Source: JAVBKA01 sp031546715
Lineage (GTDB): Bacteria; Bacillota; Clostridia; Oscillospirales; UBA929
Direction: 5' to 3'
Assembly: GCA_031546715.1 (NCBI GenBank)
Contig: JAVBKA010000086.1
Coordinates: 1-53,065 of the forward strand
Length of the DNA stretch: 53,065 nucleotides
Position 1 is the first letter of the stretch. Every line of letters begins with the position of its first letter. The notes below the pieces were generated by a model. It did no database searches, had not been told where the DNA came from, and worked only from the letters and a program-made list of their open reading frames with translations. Below, in pieces: positions 42,989 through 51,406 of this stretch. Made by a program: the position numbers and the translations under genes.

Positions 42989-43025
42989 CCGGAACTGACA
43001 AAACTCGTTTTGCCAAAGTTTCCGG
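42989..43025 (-). promoter_or_regulatory. Long hairpin in the S10 operon leader
   Basis: CCGGAACT (42989-42996) pairs with AGTTTCCGG (43017-43025, one bulge), and inside it CAAAAC (42999-43004) pairs with GTTTTG (43007-43012). It lies about 80 bases before rpsJ in the leader and has no following T-run on the minus strand. It is a candidate regulatory site (for example for L4), but that is inference. Confidence 0.55.
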
Positions 43026-43233
43026 CTGACAGAGGCTTAAAATATCTCTCCCGGCCGCCCGATTAACGGACATACTCCACCGAAGTGACCAAATGCCAGA
43101 TGTTCACTGCCCCAGTATAACAAGGACAAGACGAGCCTTGCTAATCAAATTAGCCGCTCAAAGATGAACTCCCAGATTTGCAATCTACGGTTTCATTGCA
43201 TTTTTGCGCACAAATATCCTGTTAGATAAAAAT

Positions 43234-43302
43234 GGCACTTGATGATAATATCAGTCAAGTGCCCAAATGTCAAGAGTTTTTATAAAATTTTTCTGGTTTT
43301 TT
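43234..43302 (-). promoter_or_regulatory. S10 operon promoter with UP-like element and inverted repeat
   Basis: On the minus strand, an A/T-rich tract (43302-43274) precedes TTGACA (43273-43268), a 17-base spacer and TATTAT (43250-43245). An inverted repeat GGCACTTGA (43234-43242) / TCAAGTGCC (43255-43263) brackets the -10 box, which may be an operator or a 5' hairpin. A leader of about 325 bases runs to rpsJ. The UP/-35 part is nearly identical to 46681-46715. Confidence 0.75.
43268..43302. repeat. 35-bp direct repeat flanking the PRTase cassette, copy 1
   Basis: Matches 46681-46715 at 32 of 35 positions in the same orientation, counted by eye. Both contain a TTGACA -35 box on the minus strand plus the upstream A/T tract. 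Some similarity continues into the spacer. Confidence 0.75.
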
Positions 43303-43411
43303 TTGATGACACACCTCTGAATATAACTTAAACAAAAAAAATTGAGTTACTGCAGTCCGATTGTCGATTGAACTTAAGCTGTGTATTCGCTTAAAAATTT
43401 GGTTATCTGAC

Positions 43412-43437
43412 AAAAAATCACAGCCAAAAACTGTAAT
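43412..43437 (-). terminator. Terminator of the PRTase cassette
   Basis: On the minus strand ATTACAG (43437-43431) pairs with CTGTGAT (43423-43417, one G-U pair), followed by five more T's. It lies 17 bases past the stop of the second gene and before the S10 promoter. Confidence 0.65.
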
Positions 43438-43453
43438 CACTTTGAAATTACCT

Positions 43454-44653
43454 TTATTCACATATTTCTTTTGACAATTTACAAATTGATTCACGTGCTT
43501 CTGCAAGTTCTATGACATTCGCACTTACAGAAAATCTGGTTTTATGCAAGGTAGTGTAAAAATTAGTTAAGTCATTAATATGTGATAAGACAAACTTCGT
43601 AAGCAAAAATTTATTTGCTTCTATTGCATGAATTGTTTGCGCGTTACCTTTTTGCAAAGATGTAAAAAAATAATGAACTGAAAGAAATACTTTCAGTAAC
43701 TTGTTTAACTTAACTTTCAAATCTGGCCAGACACTGTCGGTTTGAAATAGCTTTGCAGTTGTTATTAATTCGGTTATTTCAATAATATCATGAGCCACAT
43801 ATGTATAAGTGTTTTGACTATTTGCACAAACACTAAAATCTATTTTTAGTGTTTGTGCAACACTGCGTAATTCACAATCAATGTCTTTAAGAGACTCAGA
43901 GTACTTTGTTACATTGTTGCCTAAAAAACACTCTTGTTCTAAAATTGTTTGTAAGGCAATTCCTCTTAGATGAGACATTTTTGCAACGCTCTTAGCCACT
44001 GGCACAGTTCCTAAAGAAACATCTCCAAACAAATTTAAAACATTTATTATCTCTTTGCAGGTCTTAGTGGCACATAGCCGTAACCATTTATCTCTATTAT
44101 TGCTTTGCCATCTAACAATAATCTGCATATATAAAAAGAACTTAATCAAATCTTTTTTATGTAGGGCTATCATTGCAAAAAAGGAAATAATTATTAAAGA
44201 AAGCATTCGAGAATCAATATGCACTTCTTCAACTTCTTCAACTTTTTCAATTGAACACAATAACCTTGGTGCATAAACGCAATTATTATATTCAACAATC
44301 AATCTTGTGCATGCGTGGAGAGGTTCTGGCAAACGAAAGCAATATCTAACTTTAAGAATGCTATCGTCTTCTGGAAGACTTTCAGAAATTCTTTCAGAAT
44401 TTTTATTATCATATGATGCAATTTTAGTTATATTTATCAAGCTATCATTCGAAATTTTTTCATTTTTTCCAAATGCTTTGTAAGCCTCTATAATTACTGA
44501 TATCAACTGCATATCAATATTGTAATTACCCGTATTTTTATCATACAAACAATTTTTAAACTCTTTAAACTCATCCTTCGCCAATAAGCAATTATATACT
44601 TCAAAAATACAATAATTAATCATATTGCGCATTAATTCACCAGCTTTATCCAA
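43454..44653 (-). CDS. Uncharacterised helical protein, second gene of the PRTase cassette
   Basis: Up to 399 residues, predicted mostly helical, and I recognise no family. A strongly hydrophobic stretch around residues 150-180 (MLSLIIISFFAMIAL, then IKFFLYMQIIV) could be one or two membrane segments or a buried helical pair. The start is either TTG 44653, which abuts the stop of the PRTase gene, or ATG 44632, which has GGTG upstream at a suitable distance; I list the longer frame. Codon use is AT-rich compared with the ribosomal genes nearby. The tight arrangement with the PRTase gene suggests a joint function. A possible effector or partner role is speculation. Confidence 0.75.
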   Translation of the reverse strand: MDKAGELMRNMINYCIFEVYNCLLAKDEFKEFKNCLYDKNTGNYNIDMQLISVIIEAYKAFGKNEKISNDSLINITKIASYDNKNSERISESLPEDDSILKVRYCFRLPEPLHACTRLIVEYNNCVYAPRLLCSIEKVEEVEEVHIDSRMLSLIIISFFAMIALHKKDLIKFFLYMQIIVRWQSNNRDKWLRLCATKTCKEIINVLNLFGDVSLGTVPVAKSVAKMSHLRGIALQTILEQECFLGNNVTKYSESLKDIDCELRSVAQTLKIDFSVCANSQNTYTYVAHDIIEITELITTAKLFQTDSVWPDLKVKLNKLLKVFLSVHYFFTSLQKGNAQTIHAIEANKFLLTKFVLSHINDLTNFYTTLHKTRFSVSANVIELAEARESICKLSKEICE

Positions 44654-46486
44654 TTAATTTATCTCTCGTTTATTGATATAGTCGTCAACAAATTCTTGCG
44701 CCTTACAATAATTGTTAAACAATTGTTTATCTTCCTCTATACGTTCACAAAAACTCCTATACTCACCAACACCAAGTGCCTTCCATAGACTCAAAACATC
44801 ACTGATACTCTTGGCATTCTGAGTCCAACTACAAAGTTTCTGAATCATTGAACATGGTTCAGAAATTTGAGCGTTAAGAAAACATTCAGTAAAGGCTGTA
44901 ACATTTCTTTTCAAGTTTTCTAAAGTCCCTGATAAAAGGGCGTATCGAAATATGGCAAAATAATAAACGGGAGCATGCCTCACTGATGAAACATATCCCT
45001 CCCCTGCATAGGCGTCTTTGACAATATACGGCGTATTCTCTCGATAATGTATAGACGCAGAATAAGATGCCCCAGACCTGAGTGTAGTACGCAGTGAAGC
45101 CAATCCGATTGCACTTTTCAGTGCTCTATTATTTCTACATGGAAGTACGTGCAGTTTGAAAAAACTAATCAAATGAATTTTGGGCTTTCCAGCAACTTCA
45201 GTGTTGACCGTTTCTAAAACACGTTTCTCAACAGGAAATAGCATCGATTCAATCTCTTGTTCAATCTCTTGTTCAATCTCTTGCTCAATCTCTTGTTTTT
45301 TGCAAAATTCTGTTAATGGTTTATCTAGCGAAGCCACATTAGCGATATCATTCAACGTAATTTCGTCTATGCCGATAGAATTTTCCTCAAAACTAAAAAA
45401 AGTGCACAAATCGATTGAATGATTATAAAACAATTTCAACTCCGTGCTCAGTTCATTTGGAAAATGGTAAGCTTCATATTCAACATCAAATTGAAACAGG
45501 TCTTGTAAGCACGGCACATCGCTGAACAATCGCTTAGCAACGCGCAATGATAACATATATGCCAATATCTTATGAATTAGCAAAGTTGATTTTTGACTAA
45601 TCAGTTGGTCGTTCAGCAAGCATCGAAAATGAACAAGGGAAAGACAGCTTTCTTCTTCCACGTAGGACAAAAGATTCAATAAACTTTTGCGAGCACGCTC
45701 AAAACTAACTGCGGAAAATATGGAGACCGGAATCAATCTAACATTAAATATATTTTCTTCGCAAAAATACGTTACTCGTATCCCCTCAAATAGCATGTTA
45801 GGCATTTGATTTTCAGATATACTATGAATAATAAAGGAGTTTTCTGCGACATAATCATTGGAAATTGGTATATGGAACTTTTCACATTTCCATGTTTGTT
45901 CATCTATGGTCATGTTGATGGAAGTAAGCTTATCAAACTGCTCTTTTGTCATAGAAGCGCGATAAACAGGCAAATCCATTGAAAAAGGAAGTGATAACGC
46001 ATGAGTTAGCTTCATTGTACGAATTGTAAAATCATGTAAATCAACCTCTGGAACTATACTTGAACAAGTCAATGGTGCGGGAAGTTGGATTAAAGGATTA
46101 AACACGTTACTTACAAGCATAACTGCTGGGGTAATATTCTTAATACCACGTTCCTGTAAAATCATGCATATATCTTTTAAGTGCTTTCCTGTTGACACGG
46201 TGTCGTCTATAACTGTAAAATTCAAATTGACCAAGTGTGTCCAGTCAGTAATTTTATCAATGTACCTGTCACTAAAAACTATAGCATTATTATCTTTTAT
46301 ATACCCACACGACAATGCGATCAAGTATAGGCAAAACCCTTTTCGGGACATAAAAACAAACACATCATGCTCAGTTGCCTTAGCAAAAAGCTGTTTGAAA
46401 AAATCTCTGACCGACTCCGCATAGTCACTGCCTAAAAAACTTCTGAGTAATTCTTCTGACGTAGTTTTTGAAAAATATCCGCTCAT
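44654..46486 (-). CDS. Large protein with N-terminal phosphoribosyltransferase domain
   Basis: 610 residues. Near the N-terminus, FTVIDDTVSTGKHL (residues 90-103) is the PRPP-binding signature of type I phosphoribosyltransferases (two acidic residues Asp94-Asp95, then TG at 99-100), and VFVFMSRKG (42-50) fits the preceding PP-loop. The remaining 450 residues are not recognisable and contain a QEIE tetrapeptide repeated four times. I chose ATG 46486 with AGAGGTG upstream. No neighbouring purine or pyrimidine genes exist, so a salvage role is not supported. PRTases with large unknown extensions occur in several bacterial conflict systems, so defence is a plausible inference. Confidence 0.8.
   Translation of the reverse strand: MSGYFSKTTSEELLRSFLGSDYAESVRDFFKQLFAKATEHDVFVFMSRKGFCLYLIALSCGYIKDNNAIVFSDRYIDKITDWTHLVNLNFTVIDDTVSTGKHLKDICMILQERGIKNITPAVMLVSNVFNPLIQLPAPLTCSSIVPEVDLHDFTIRTMKLTHALSLPFSMDLPVYRASMTKEQFDKLTSINMTIDEQTWKCEKFHIPISNDYVAENSFIIHSISENQMPNMLFEGIRVTYFCEENIFNVRLIPVSIFSAVSFERARKSLLNLLSYVEEESCLSLVHFRCLLNDQLISQKSTLLIHKILAYMLSLRVAKRLFSDVPCLQDLFQFDVEYEAYHFPNELSTELKLFYNHSIDLCTFFSFEENSIGIDEITLNDIANVASLDKPLTEFCKKQEIEQEIEQEIEQEIESMLFPVEKRVLETVNTEVAGKPKIHLISFFKLHVLPCRNNRALKSAIGLASLRTTLRSGASYSASIHYRENTPYIVKDAYAGEGYVSSVRHAPVYYFAIFRYALLSGTLENLKRNVTAFTECFLNAQISEPCSMIQKLCSWTQNAKSISDVLSLWKALGVGEYRSFCERIEEDKQLFNNYCKAQEFVDDYINKREIN
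45249..45296 (-). repeat. Four 12-bp tandem units coding (QEIE)4
   Basis: Units TCAATCTCTTGT, TCAATCTCTTGT, TCAATCTCTTGC, TCAATCTCTTGT on the plus strand encode QEIE four times in the PRTase-domain protein. The array is in frame and nearly perfect, so copy number may vary between strains. Confidence 0.9.
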
Positions 46487-46570
46487 AAATGCACCTCTGA
46501 TATTTTGTGAGTACAATTGGCTTCCATTTCATCTTATGCTGGAAAGCACACAAAGATGAAACACAAACCA

Positions 46571-46588
46571 CCGCACATTGCTGTGCGG
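46571..46588 (-). promoter_or_regulatory. Leader hairpin of the PRTase cassette
   Basis: CCGCACA (46571-46577) and TGTGCGG (46582-46588) form a perfect 7-bp stem with loop TTGC. On the minus strand GGTTTGTGTTT follows, so it resembles a weak attenuator or terminator within the leader, about 85 bases before the start codon. Confidence 0.5.
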
Positions 46589-46646
46589 TCTATCGTATAA
46601 ATCGGAATTCGCCAAGGCACGACTGGAATAATACAAAATCCCTATT

Positions 46647-46715
46647 AGTACTATAATAGTATAGTACTCAAACGTCCATTTGTCAATAGTTTTTATTAAA
46701 TTTTTCTTGTTTTTT
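46647..46715 (-). promoter_or_regulatory. Promoter of the PRTase cassette with operator-like palindrome
   Basis: On the minus strand: an A/T-rich UP-like tract (46715-46687), TTGACA (46686-46681), a 17-base spacer and TATACT (46663-46658). A palindrome AGTACTATA (46647-46655) / TATAGTACT (46660-46668) overlaps the -10 box and could be a repressor site. Confidence 0.75.
46681..46715. repeat. 35-bp direct repeat flanking the PRTase cassette, copy 2
   Basis: The partner of 43268-43302 (32 of 35 identical), 3.4 kb away and in the same orientation. It carries the -35 box of the cassette promoter. Confidence 0.75.
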
Positions 46716-46735
46716 CCCAATTCCCTCTATCATCG

Positions 46736-48604
46736 TCAATCCTCGTCTGACCGCACAGCCTTTTCTTTATAGAAAAATCTAGCAAGCAAAATAGTGCCCG
46801 CATTAAAAAATGCGTCAACAGCTACTGCCGCAACAGGAGGCAAAATGCCCGTCAAAACTCCTGCCAGACTGACTGCCTTCGCTGAGGCGGCAATAATCAG
46901 CACTGTTTTTGACAGTTTCACTGTCTGCACAGACTGGGACATGGCATTTATCAGCGGGGAAAACTTTGGAGACAGTGACGCTATATCGGTTCTTACAGGT
47001 TCGCCCAGTGCACCTATGACCGCCGTTACGGTAGCCGTGGTTAGGAGTGCGTGACTGTCGTTGGGTTTGCCTATGAACAGCGTTCCTCCACTGTTGGATG
47101 TTTCCGTTACCAGTTCCTTGAGTACTCGAATTTTGTCCGCCGGTTGGAGGTTTACATGGATATCCGAGATGCCCAGACGGTTGGCAAGTGTTTGGGTTGC
47201 GGTGATGGCGTCGCCTGTAATCATGGCGATATCAGTACCCATGCTGCAAAAAAACTGCACAGCTTCATTTGCCCCAGGGCGCATAGCGTCTGACATCATA
47301 AAGCAGCCTAAATATGTATTGTCAAGGGCTAGGTAAACGATGTTGCCTGGTTTTTCGTCTACTGTAATGCCCGCCTGTGTCAAAAATCTTGCTGAGCCTG
47401 CGTGTATGGTCTGCGATGAAAACTTTGCCACAACGCCCAAGCCCGGCTTTTCCTTAAAGGATTCCGGCGGATATCCCACGTCGCCGCAGTATTCACGGAT
47501 TGCTGTACCGATACGGCTGGTGCTTGGGTGCTGAGATATTGCGGCACAGCGGAGAAATGTCGCCCTGTCAATGCCCTTTGCAAGCTCTATGCCTACTACT
47601 GAGTAGTTGTGCTCAGTCAAAACACCGTTTTTATCGAATACCGTAAGCTTAGTTTTTGCAAGGTTTTCAACCACCTTGCCGTTGCGGATAATAACTCCCT
47701 GTCGCGCCGCTTCACTGGCGTTGAGCTTAAAGAACGTACCAATAGAAACGCTTACAGGCTTAACGGCTGCCAATAGCAACACCCCAACCGCCCTCGGCAG
47801 CCACAGTGCAAGCTCTGACTTAAATACAAATGGTATCACCACGCATACAATCGCGGCGACTAACATACCCAAGGCGATAAAAAGCTCAACGCCTTTGGGA
47901 AGAGACTGTAATTTTGAACCGTCCACCGCTGAATTGACACATTTTTCAAGCTCAATAGCAGGTGTGTCGTTCATAGGTTCAGCTTTAAGTGCCAGCAAGC
48001 CGTCAAAGTTACGAGTTCCCGCAATCAAAAAGTCACCCTCTTGAACGGAAATGCGTTCCTTGTCAGCTCCAAGCAGTTCGTAAGAGATTTCGCTGTTGCC
48101 CTTCATTATCAGCCCGTCTACAGGCACAATGCCGTCTGGCGGGACAATAAGCGCGTCTCCGTCCTTAACCTCAGTTCTCGGAACTTCGATGACTTGTTTT
48201 TTTCTAAAAACATGAGCCATTGTCGGTCTGGGGTCAAGTCCGTGATAACAAACCTTTGCAGAGGCCGCCTCTTGATAACGCTGTAAAAACAGCATTCCCT
48301 GCCAAATAAACACCGCCGCTACGCCCAGCCACGGAGTTTTTGTCGCCAAAGCGGCAAATGCGCCAAGCATCAGCAATATTTCAAAATAGGGGACGCCCTT
48401 TTTCCCTTTTCCAAAGGCCTCGATTAATAAATCCGCGGATATTATAAGCATCGAAAAAGCAAATAACGCTATGGAAACTCCGATAGGCGTAAAAAACCCT
48501 ATCCCAAAGGCGACTAAAGCTAGTACGGCTTTAGCGTAAAACAACGTACCGCTGCGTAATTTTAGAAACTGAAAAACAGCAGACAAACGCTTTTGCTCCT
48601 TCAT
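46736..48604 (-). CDS. Degenerate P1B-type (heavy-metal-type) P-type ATPase
   Basis: 622 residues with the domain order of a metal-transporting P1B ATPase: about eight hydrophobic segments, an actuator region (VKDGDALIVPPDGIVPVDG), a phosphorylation domain and an HAD hinge. The aspartate survives in DKNGVLTE (324-331), as do the HP motif (QHPSTS, 359-360), TGD (463-465) and a P..K in LQPADKI. However, TGES is replaced by LGAD (178-181), the membrane CPC by KPV (282-284), and GDGxND by GKPND (512-516). Transport is therefore doubtful. No metal-binding N-terminal domain is present. It lies 48 bases after ilvE, in the same direction. Confidence 0.88.
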   Translation of the reverse strand: MKEQKRLSAVFQFLKLRSGTLFYAKAVLALVAFGIGFFTPIGVSIALFAFSMLIISADLLIEAFGKGKKGVPYFEILLMLGAFAALATKTPWLGVAAVFIWQGMLFLQRYQEAASAKVCYHGLDPRPTMAHVFRKKQVIEVPRTEVKDGDALIVPPDGIVPVDGLIMKGNSEISYELLGADKERISVQEGDFLIAGTRNFDGLLALKAEPMNDTPAIELEKCVNSAVDGSKLQSLPKGVELFIALGMLVAAIVCVVIPFVFKSELALWLPRAVGVLLLAAVKPVSVSIGTFFKLNASEAARQGVIIRNGKVVENLAKTKLTVFDKNGVLTEHNYSVVGIELAKGIDRATFLRCAAISQHPSTSRIGTAIREYCGDVGYPPESFKEKPGLGVVAKFSSQTIHAGSARFLTQAGITVDEKPGNIVYLALDNTYLGCFMMSDAMRPGANEAVQFFCSMGTDIAMITGDAITATQTLANRLGISDIHVNLQPADKIRVLKELVTETSNSGGTLFIGKPNDSHALLTTATVTAVIGALGEPVRTDIASLSPKFSPLINAMSQSVQTVKLSKTVLIIAASAKAVSLAGVLTGILPPVAAVAVDAFFNAGTILLARFFYKEKAVRSDED

Positions 48605-48652
48605 ACCAATTTGAATACATTAGAAATCTTGACACTACTTAACAATGCGGTT

Positions 48653-49714
48653 CTAGATAACCGTAGTCCAGCCCATGTCGTCCTCGATTTTGCCCCATTG
48701 TAAGCCTGTTAAATGGTCGTACAGCCTTTGTGAAAGTTGTCCCACTTCGTCGTTGTTGACGGTCATGGTGGCGTCTTTATAGGTAACTGAGCCGATTGGT
48801 GAAATAACGGCTGCTGTACCGGTTGCAAAGGCTTCGTTTAGAGTACCTGCTTGACTTGCCGCAAAAACCTCGTCAATGGAAATCATCCGTTCTTCGACCT
48901 TGATGTTCCATTTTTTAAGAAGCTGAACGGCACTGTCTCTAGTGATTCCGGGGAGAATTGTTCCCGCCAGCGGAGGGGTGATGACTGTATTGTTTATAAC
49001 GAAAAATGCGTTGGAGGTGCCGATTTCTTCAATATATTTGCGTTCCAATGCGTCCAGCCACATAACCTGAGTAAAACCTTTTTTCTTCGCTACCTCTTGG
49101 GCGCGAATGGTTGCGGCATAGTTGGCGGCAGTTTTTGCGTTACCCAGACCGCCACGGCAAGCTCTAACGTCCTCGTCCTCAACAAGAATACTTGTCGGTG
49201 CCATCCCACCTGAATAATATGCGCCCACTGGTGAAAGTATTATAATCATTTTATAAGTGTTTGACGCACGAACTCCCACAAATGGGTCGGTTGCAATGAG
49301 AAACGGACGAATATACAAGGATGAATCCGGCTGAGAGGGAATCCAGTCCATATCCGTTTTTACGGTGTCGATGATTGCTTTTATGAACAGCTCCTCGTCA
49401 ATGGCGGGTACACACAGCCGCTCGCAGGATTTGTTAAAGCGGCGCACATTGTCAAAATGTCTGAACAGGCGGATTTTACCGTCCACGCCGCGGTACGCCT
49501 TTAGTCCTTCAAAAATTTCCTGTCCGTAGTGGAGAACCATGCTTGCAGGGTCAAGCTCAAGGGGCGCATATGGTACGATTCTGCCGTTATGCCAGCCCTC
49601 TGTTTCTGAATAGTCCAGCAAAAGCATATGGTCAGAGAAATACTTACCAAAGCCCAAAGCGGTCTGGTCTGGCTTCTTTTTCGGTGAAATTGTTTTAAAT
49701 ACCGTAATGTTCAT
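48653..49714 (-). CDS. ilvE: Branched-chain amino acid aminotransferase
   Basis: About 353 residues, of the class IV PLP-dependent BCAT2 type. GFGKYFSDHMLLLDY and LHYGQEIFEGLKAYRGVDGKIRLFR are N-terminal signatures. The PLP lysine lies in GGLGNAKTAANYAATI, and KYIEEIGTSNAFFV and TLNEAFATGTAAVISPIG follow. It transfers amino groups between glutamate and the keto acids of Leu, Ile and Val. I chose ATG 49714 with TAGGTG upstream; an in-frame GTG three codons earlier is possible. It is followed by the degenerate P-type ATPase. Confidence 0.96.
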   Translation of the reverse strand: MNITVFKTISPKKKPDQTALGFGKYFSDHMLLLDYSETEGWHNGRIVPYAPLELDPASMVLHYGQEIFEGLKAYRGVDGKIRLFRHFDNVRRFNKSCERLCVPAIDEELFIKAIIDTVKTDMDWIPSQPDSSLYIRPFLIATDPFVGVRASNTYKMIIILSPVGAYYSGGMAPTSILVEDEDVRACRGGLGNAKTAANYAATIRAQEVAKKKGFTQVMWLDALERKYIEEIGTSNAFFVINNTVITPPLAGTILPGITRDSAVQLLKKWNIKVEERMISIDEVFAASQAGTLNEAFATGTAAVISPIGSVTYKDATMTVNNDEVGQLSQRLYDHLTGLQWGKIEDDMGWTTVI

Positions 49715-49731
49715 ATAAGTCACCTAACTCC

Positions 49732-50523
49732 TTATCTTTTGTTTCTGACGAAAATCAGCTTTCCGTTGCCCTTTTGCAAATTATCCCTAATATCAATTTC
49801 AAAACAAGCGCAAGCCTCCATCATTCTGGTAAGCTGCTTGTAGCCAAAGTTGCGACTGTCAAAATCAGGCTGTTTTTTTTGCAACAGTCCGCCTACCTCG
49901 CCTAAATACGCCCAGCCGTCGTCATCGCCTACATCGTCAATGGTGTCTCCAATGAAGTCGATAATACTTTGAGGAATATTTTCGGCAATTTTAACGGTCT
50001 TTCCGTTGGTTTCAGGCTCAGCGGGCGCAGGTTGCACGCCTCCGTTGGGCTTTTTAGCGGGCTTGGGCTTATCAATTGAGAGTTTGTTGCGGTCGTTAAT
50101 AATTTCGATGTAAATAAACTTGTCACAGGCGACAATAAAGGGCGACGGAGTTTTTTTCTCCCCCATGCCGTACACCTTCATGCCCGCTTCTCTAAGCCTT
50201 GTGGCAAGCCGTGTAAAATCGGAATCGGAGGATACAAGGCAAAAGGCGTCAACCTTACCTGAGTACAAAATGTCCATAGCGTCAATAATCATGGCACTGT
50301 CTGTAGAGTTTTTACCCTGAGTGTAGCCATATTGCTGAAAAGGAGTTATAGCGTTTTCAAGCAGGGCTGATTTCCAGCTCTGCATAGAGGGACTTGTCCA
50401 GTCACCGTAAATACGTTTTATTGTTGGAGTTCCATAAACTGCAATTTCCTCCATTATGCCCTTGATGCTCTTTCTGGGTGCATTGTCTGCATCAATCAAA
50501 ACGGCGATTCGTAGTTCTTGCAT
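49732..50523 (-). CDS. NYN (LabA-like) domain protein with C-terminal OST-HTH/LOTUS domain
   Basis: 263 residues. The NYN/PIN-like nuclease fold is clear: RIAVLIDADNAP at the start, STDSAMIIDAMDIL and CLVSSDSDFTRLATRLREAG, giving the acidic catalytic set. A Pro/Lys-rich linker (about 152-180) leads to a LOTUS-type domain (GWAYLGEVGGLLQKKQPDFDSRNFGYKQLTRMM). Proteins of this architecture are predicted RNA-processing nucleases. It starts with AAAGGAG upstream and precedes ilvE by 17 bases. Confidence 0.92.
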   Translation of the reverse strand: MQELRIAVLIDADNAPRKSIKGIMEEIAVYGTPTIKRIYGDWTSPSMQSWKSALLENAITPFQQYGYTQGKNSTDSAMIIDAMDILYSGKVDAFCLVSSDSDFTRLATRLREAGMKVYGMGEKKTPSPFIVACDKFIYIEIINDRNKLSIDKPKPAKKPNGGVQPAPAEPETNGKTVKIAENIPQSIIDFIGDTIDDVGDDDGWAYLGEVGGLLQKKQPDFDSRNFGYKQLTRMMEACACFEIDIRDNLQKGNGKLIFVRNKR

Positions 50524-50731
50524 ACAGCAACTCCTTTCTAACGGATAATTTGCTATTTTAATCTAAAGCGGCACTTATGTCAAGTGGGGGTCTAGCCCTC
50601 GCACTGGTAATTTTGCGGTACAATTGGGTATTATTGGAGTATTTTATAAAAATAAATTTGATTTTAGACGCTATTTCAATTATAATCTTTACATTCAGCG
50701 GTACGCCCGTATACAGCTTAGGAGAAGGTAC

Positions 50732-51292
50732 ATGTCAAAAATTTTATCTTACGGAAAACACGCTCTGTTTTATCTGTTTTTAGCCGCCTATGTTCTCTTA
50801 CTGGCTCAAATATTAATATTTAAAAATGTTTCACCTCAAGATATTCTAAGCGCAGATAGATATATTTACAGAACCTTTAACTTTATTCCGTTTAAGTCCA
50901 TAATAGGGTATTTTCACGGTAAAAATATATGGATTTCCTTAATGAACGTCGTTGGTAACATCGTAATTTTTGTGCCGTTAGGGATATATTTTCAGATTTT
51001 TTGCCGTAATAAAAAAATCTTGAGCAGCGTCTTGCTAGTATTTGCTTTTAGCCTATTTGTAGAAGTCGCCCAAGGCTTCTTAGCAATCGGAGCAACCGAT
51101 GTTGACGATGTTATTTTAAACACCTTGGGCGGTGCTGTTGGCGTACTTATTTATAAATTTTTATTTTCGGTGCTGAAGGACGAAAATAAAGCTAGAACGG
51201 CAACGACTGTTGTTTTTGGCGTTGTGTGTCTGTGCGCTTTGGCTTTCGTGGGTATTGTCAGGGCGTCTGGGTTGATGATTCGGTTTTTGTAG
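50732..51292 (+). CDS. VanZ-like membrane protein
   Basis: 186 residues with four to five membrane helices. VanZ-family motifs are NFIPFKSI near residue 53, NVVGNIVIFVPLGIYF, and FSLFVEVAQGFLAIGATDVDDVILNTLGGAVGVLIY. The first VanZ was linked to low-level teicoplanin resistance, but most members have no known role. I chose ATG 50732 with GGAGAAGG upstream, which removes a basic upstream peptide from the open frame. Confidence 0.9.
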   Translation: MSKILSYGKHALFYLFLAAYVLLLAQILIFKNVSPQDILSADRYIYRTFNFIPFKSIIGYFHGKNIWISLMNVVGNIVIFVPLGIYFQIFCRNKKILSSVLLVFAFSLFVEVAQGFLAIGATDVDDVILNTLGGAVGVLIYKFLFSVLKDENKARTATTVVFGVVCLCALAFVGIVRASGLMIRFL

Positions 51293-51406
51293 TTGTTGGT
51301 GGTGTGGGGATTATTTTCTAACATTAACGAATTATTTGAGGAAGTTTAAATCACTGGTAAAGTGCGTGCGCTTTATCGCTTTGCCGTGACATTATGAGGT
51401 ACGTAT

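Noticed and set aside
43268..43302. att sites of an integrative element
   Set aside because: The repeats could suggest attachment sites, but no integrase or tRNA target is present and both contain promoter cores, so promoter duplication is the better reading.
46529..46720. 63-codon minus-strand frame upstream of the PRTase gene
   Set aside because: It starts inside the UP-like promoter tract, has no ribosome binding site, and spans the promoter and leader hairpin.
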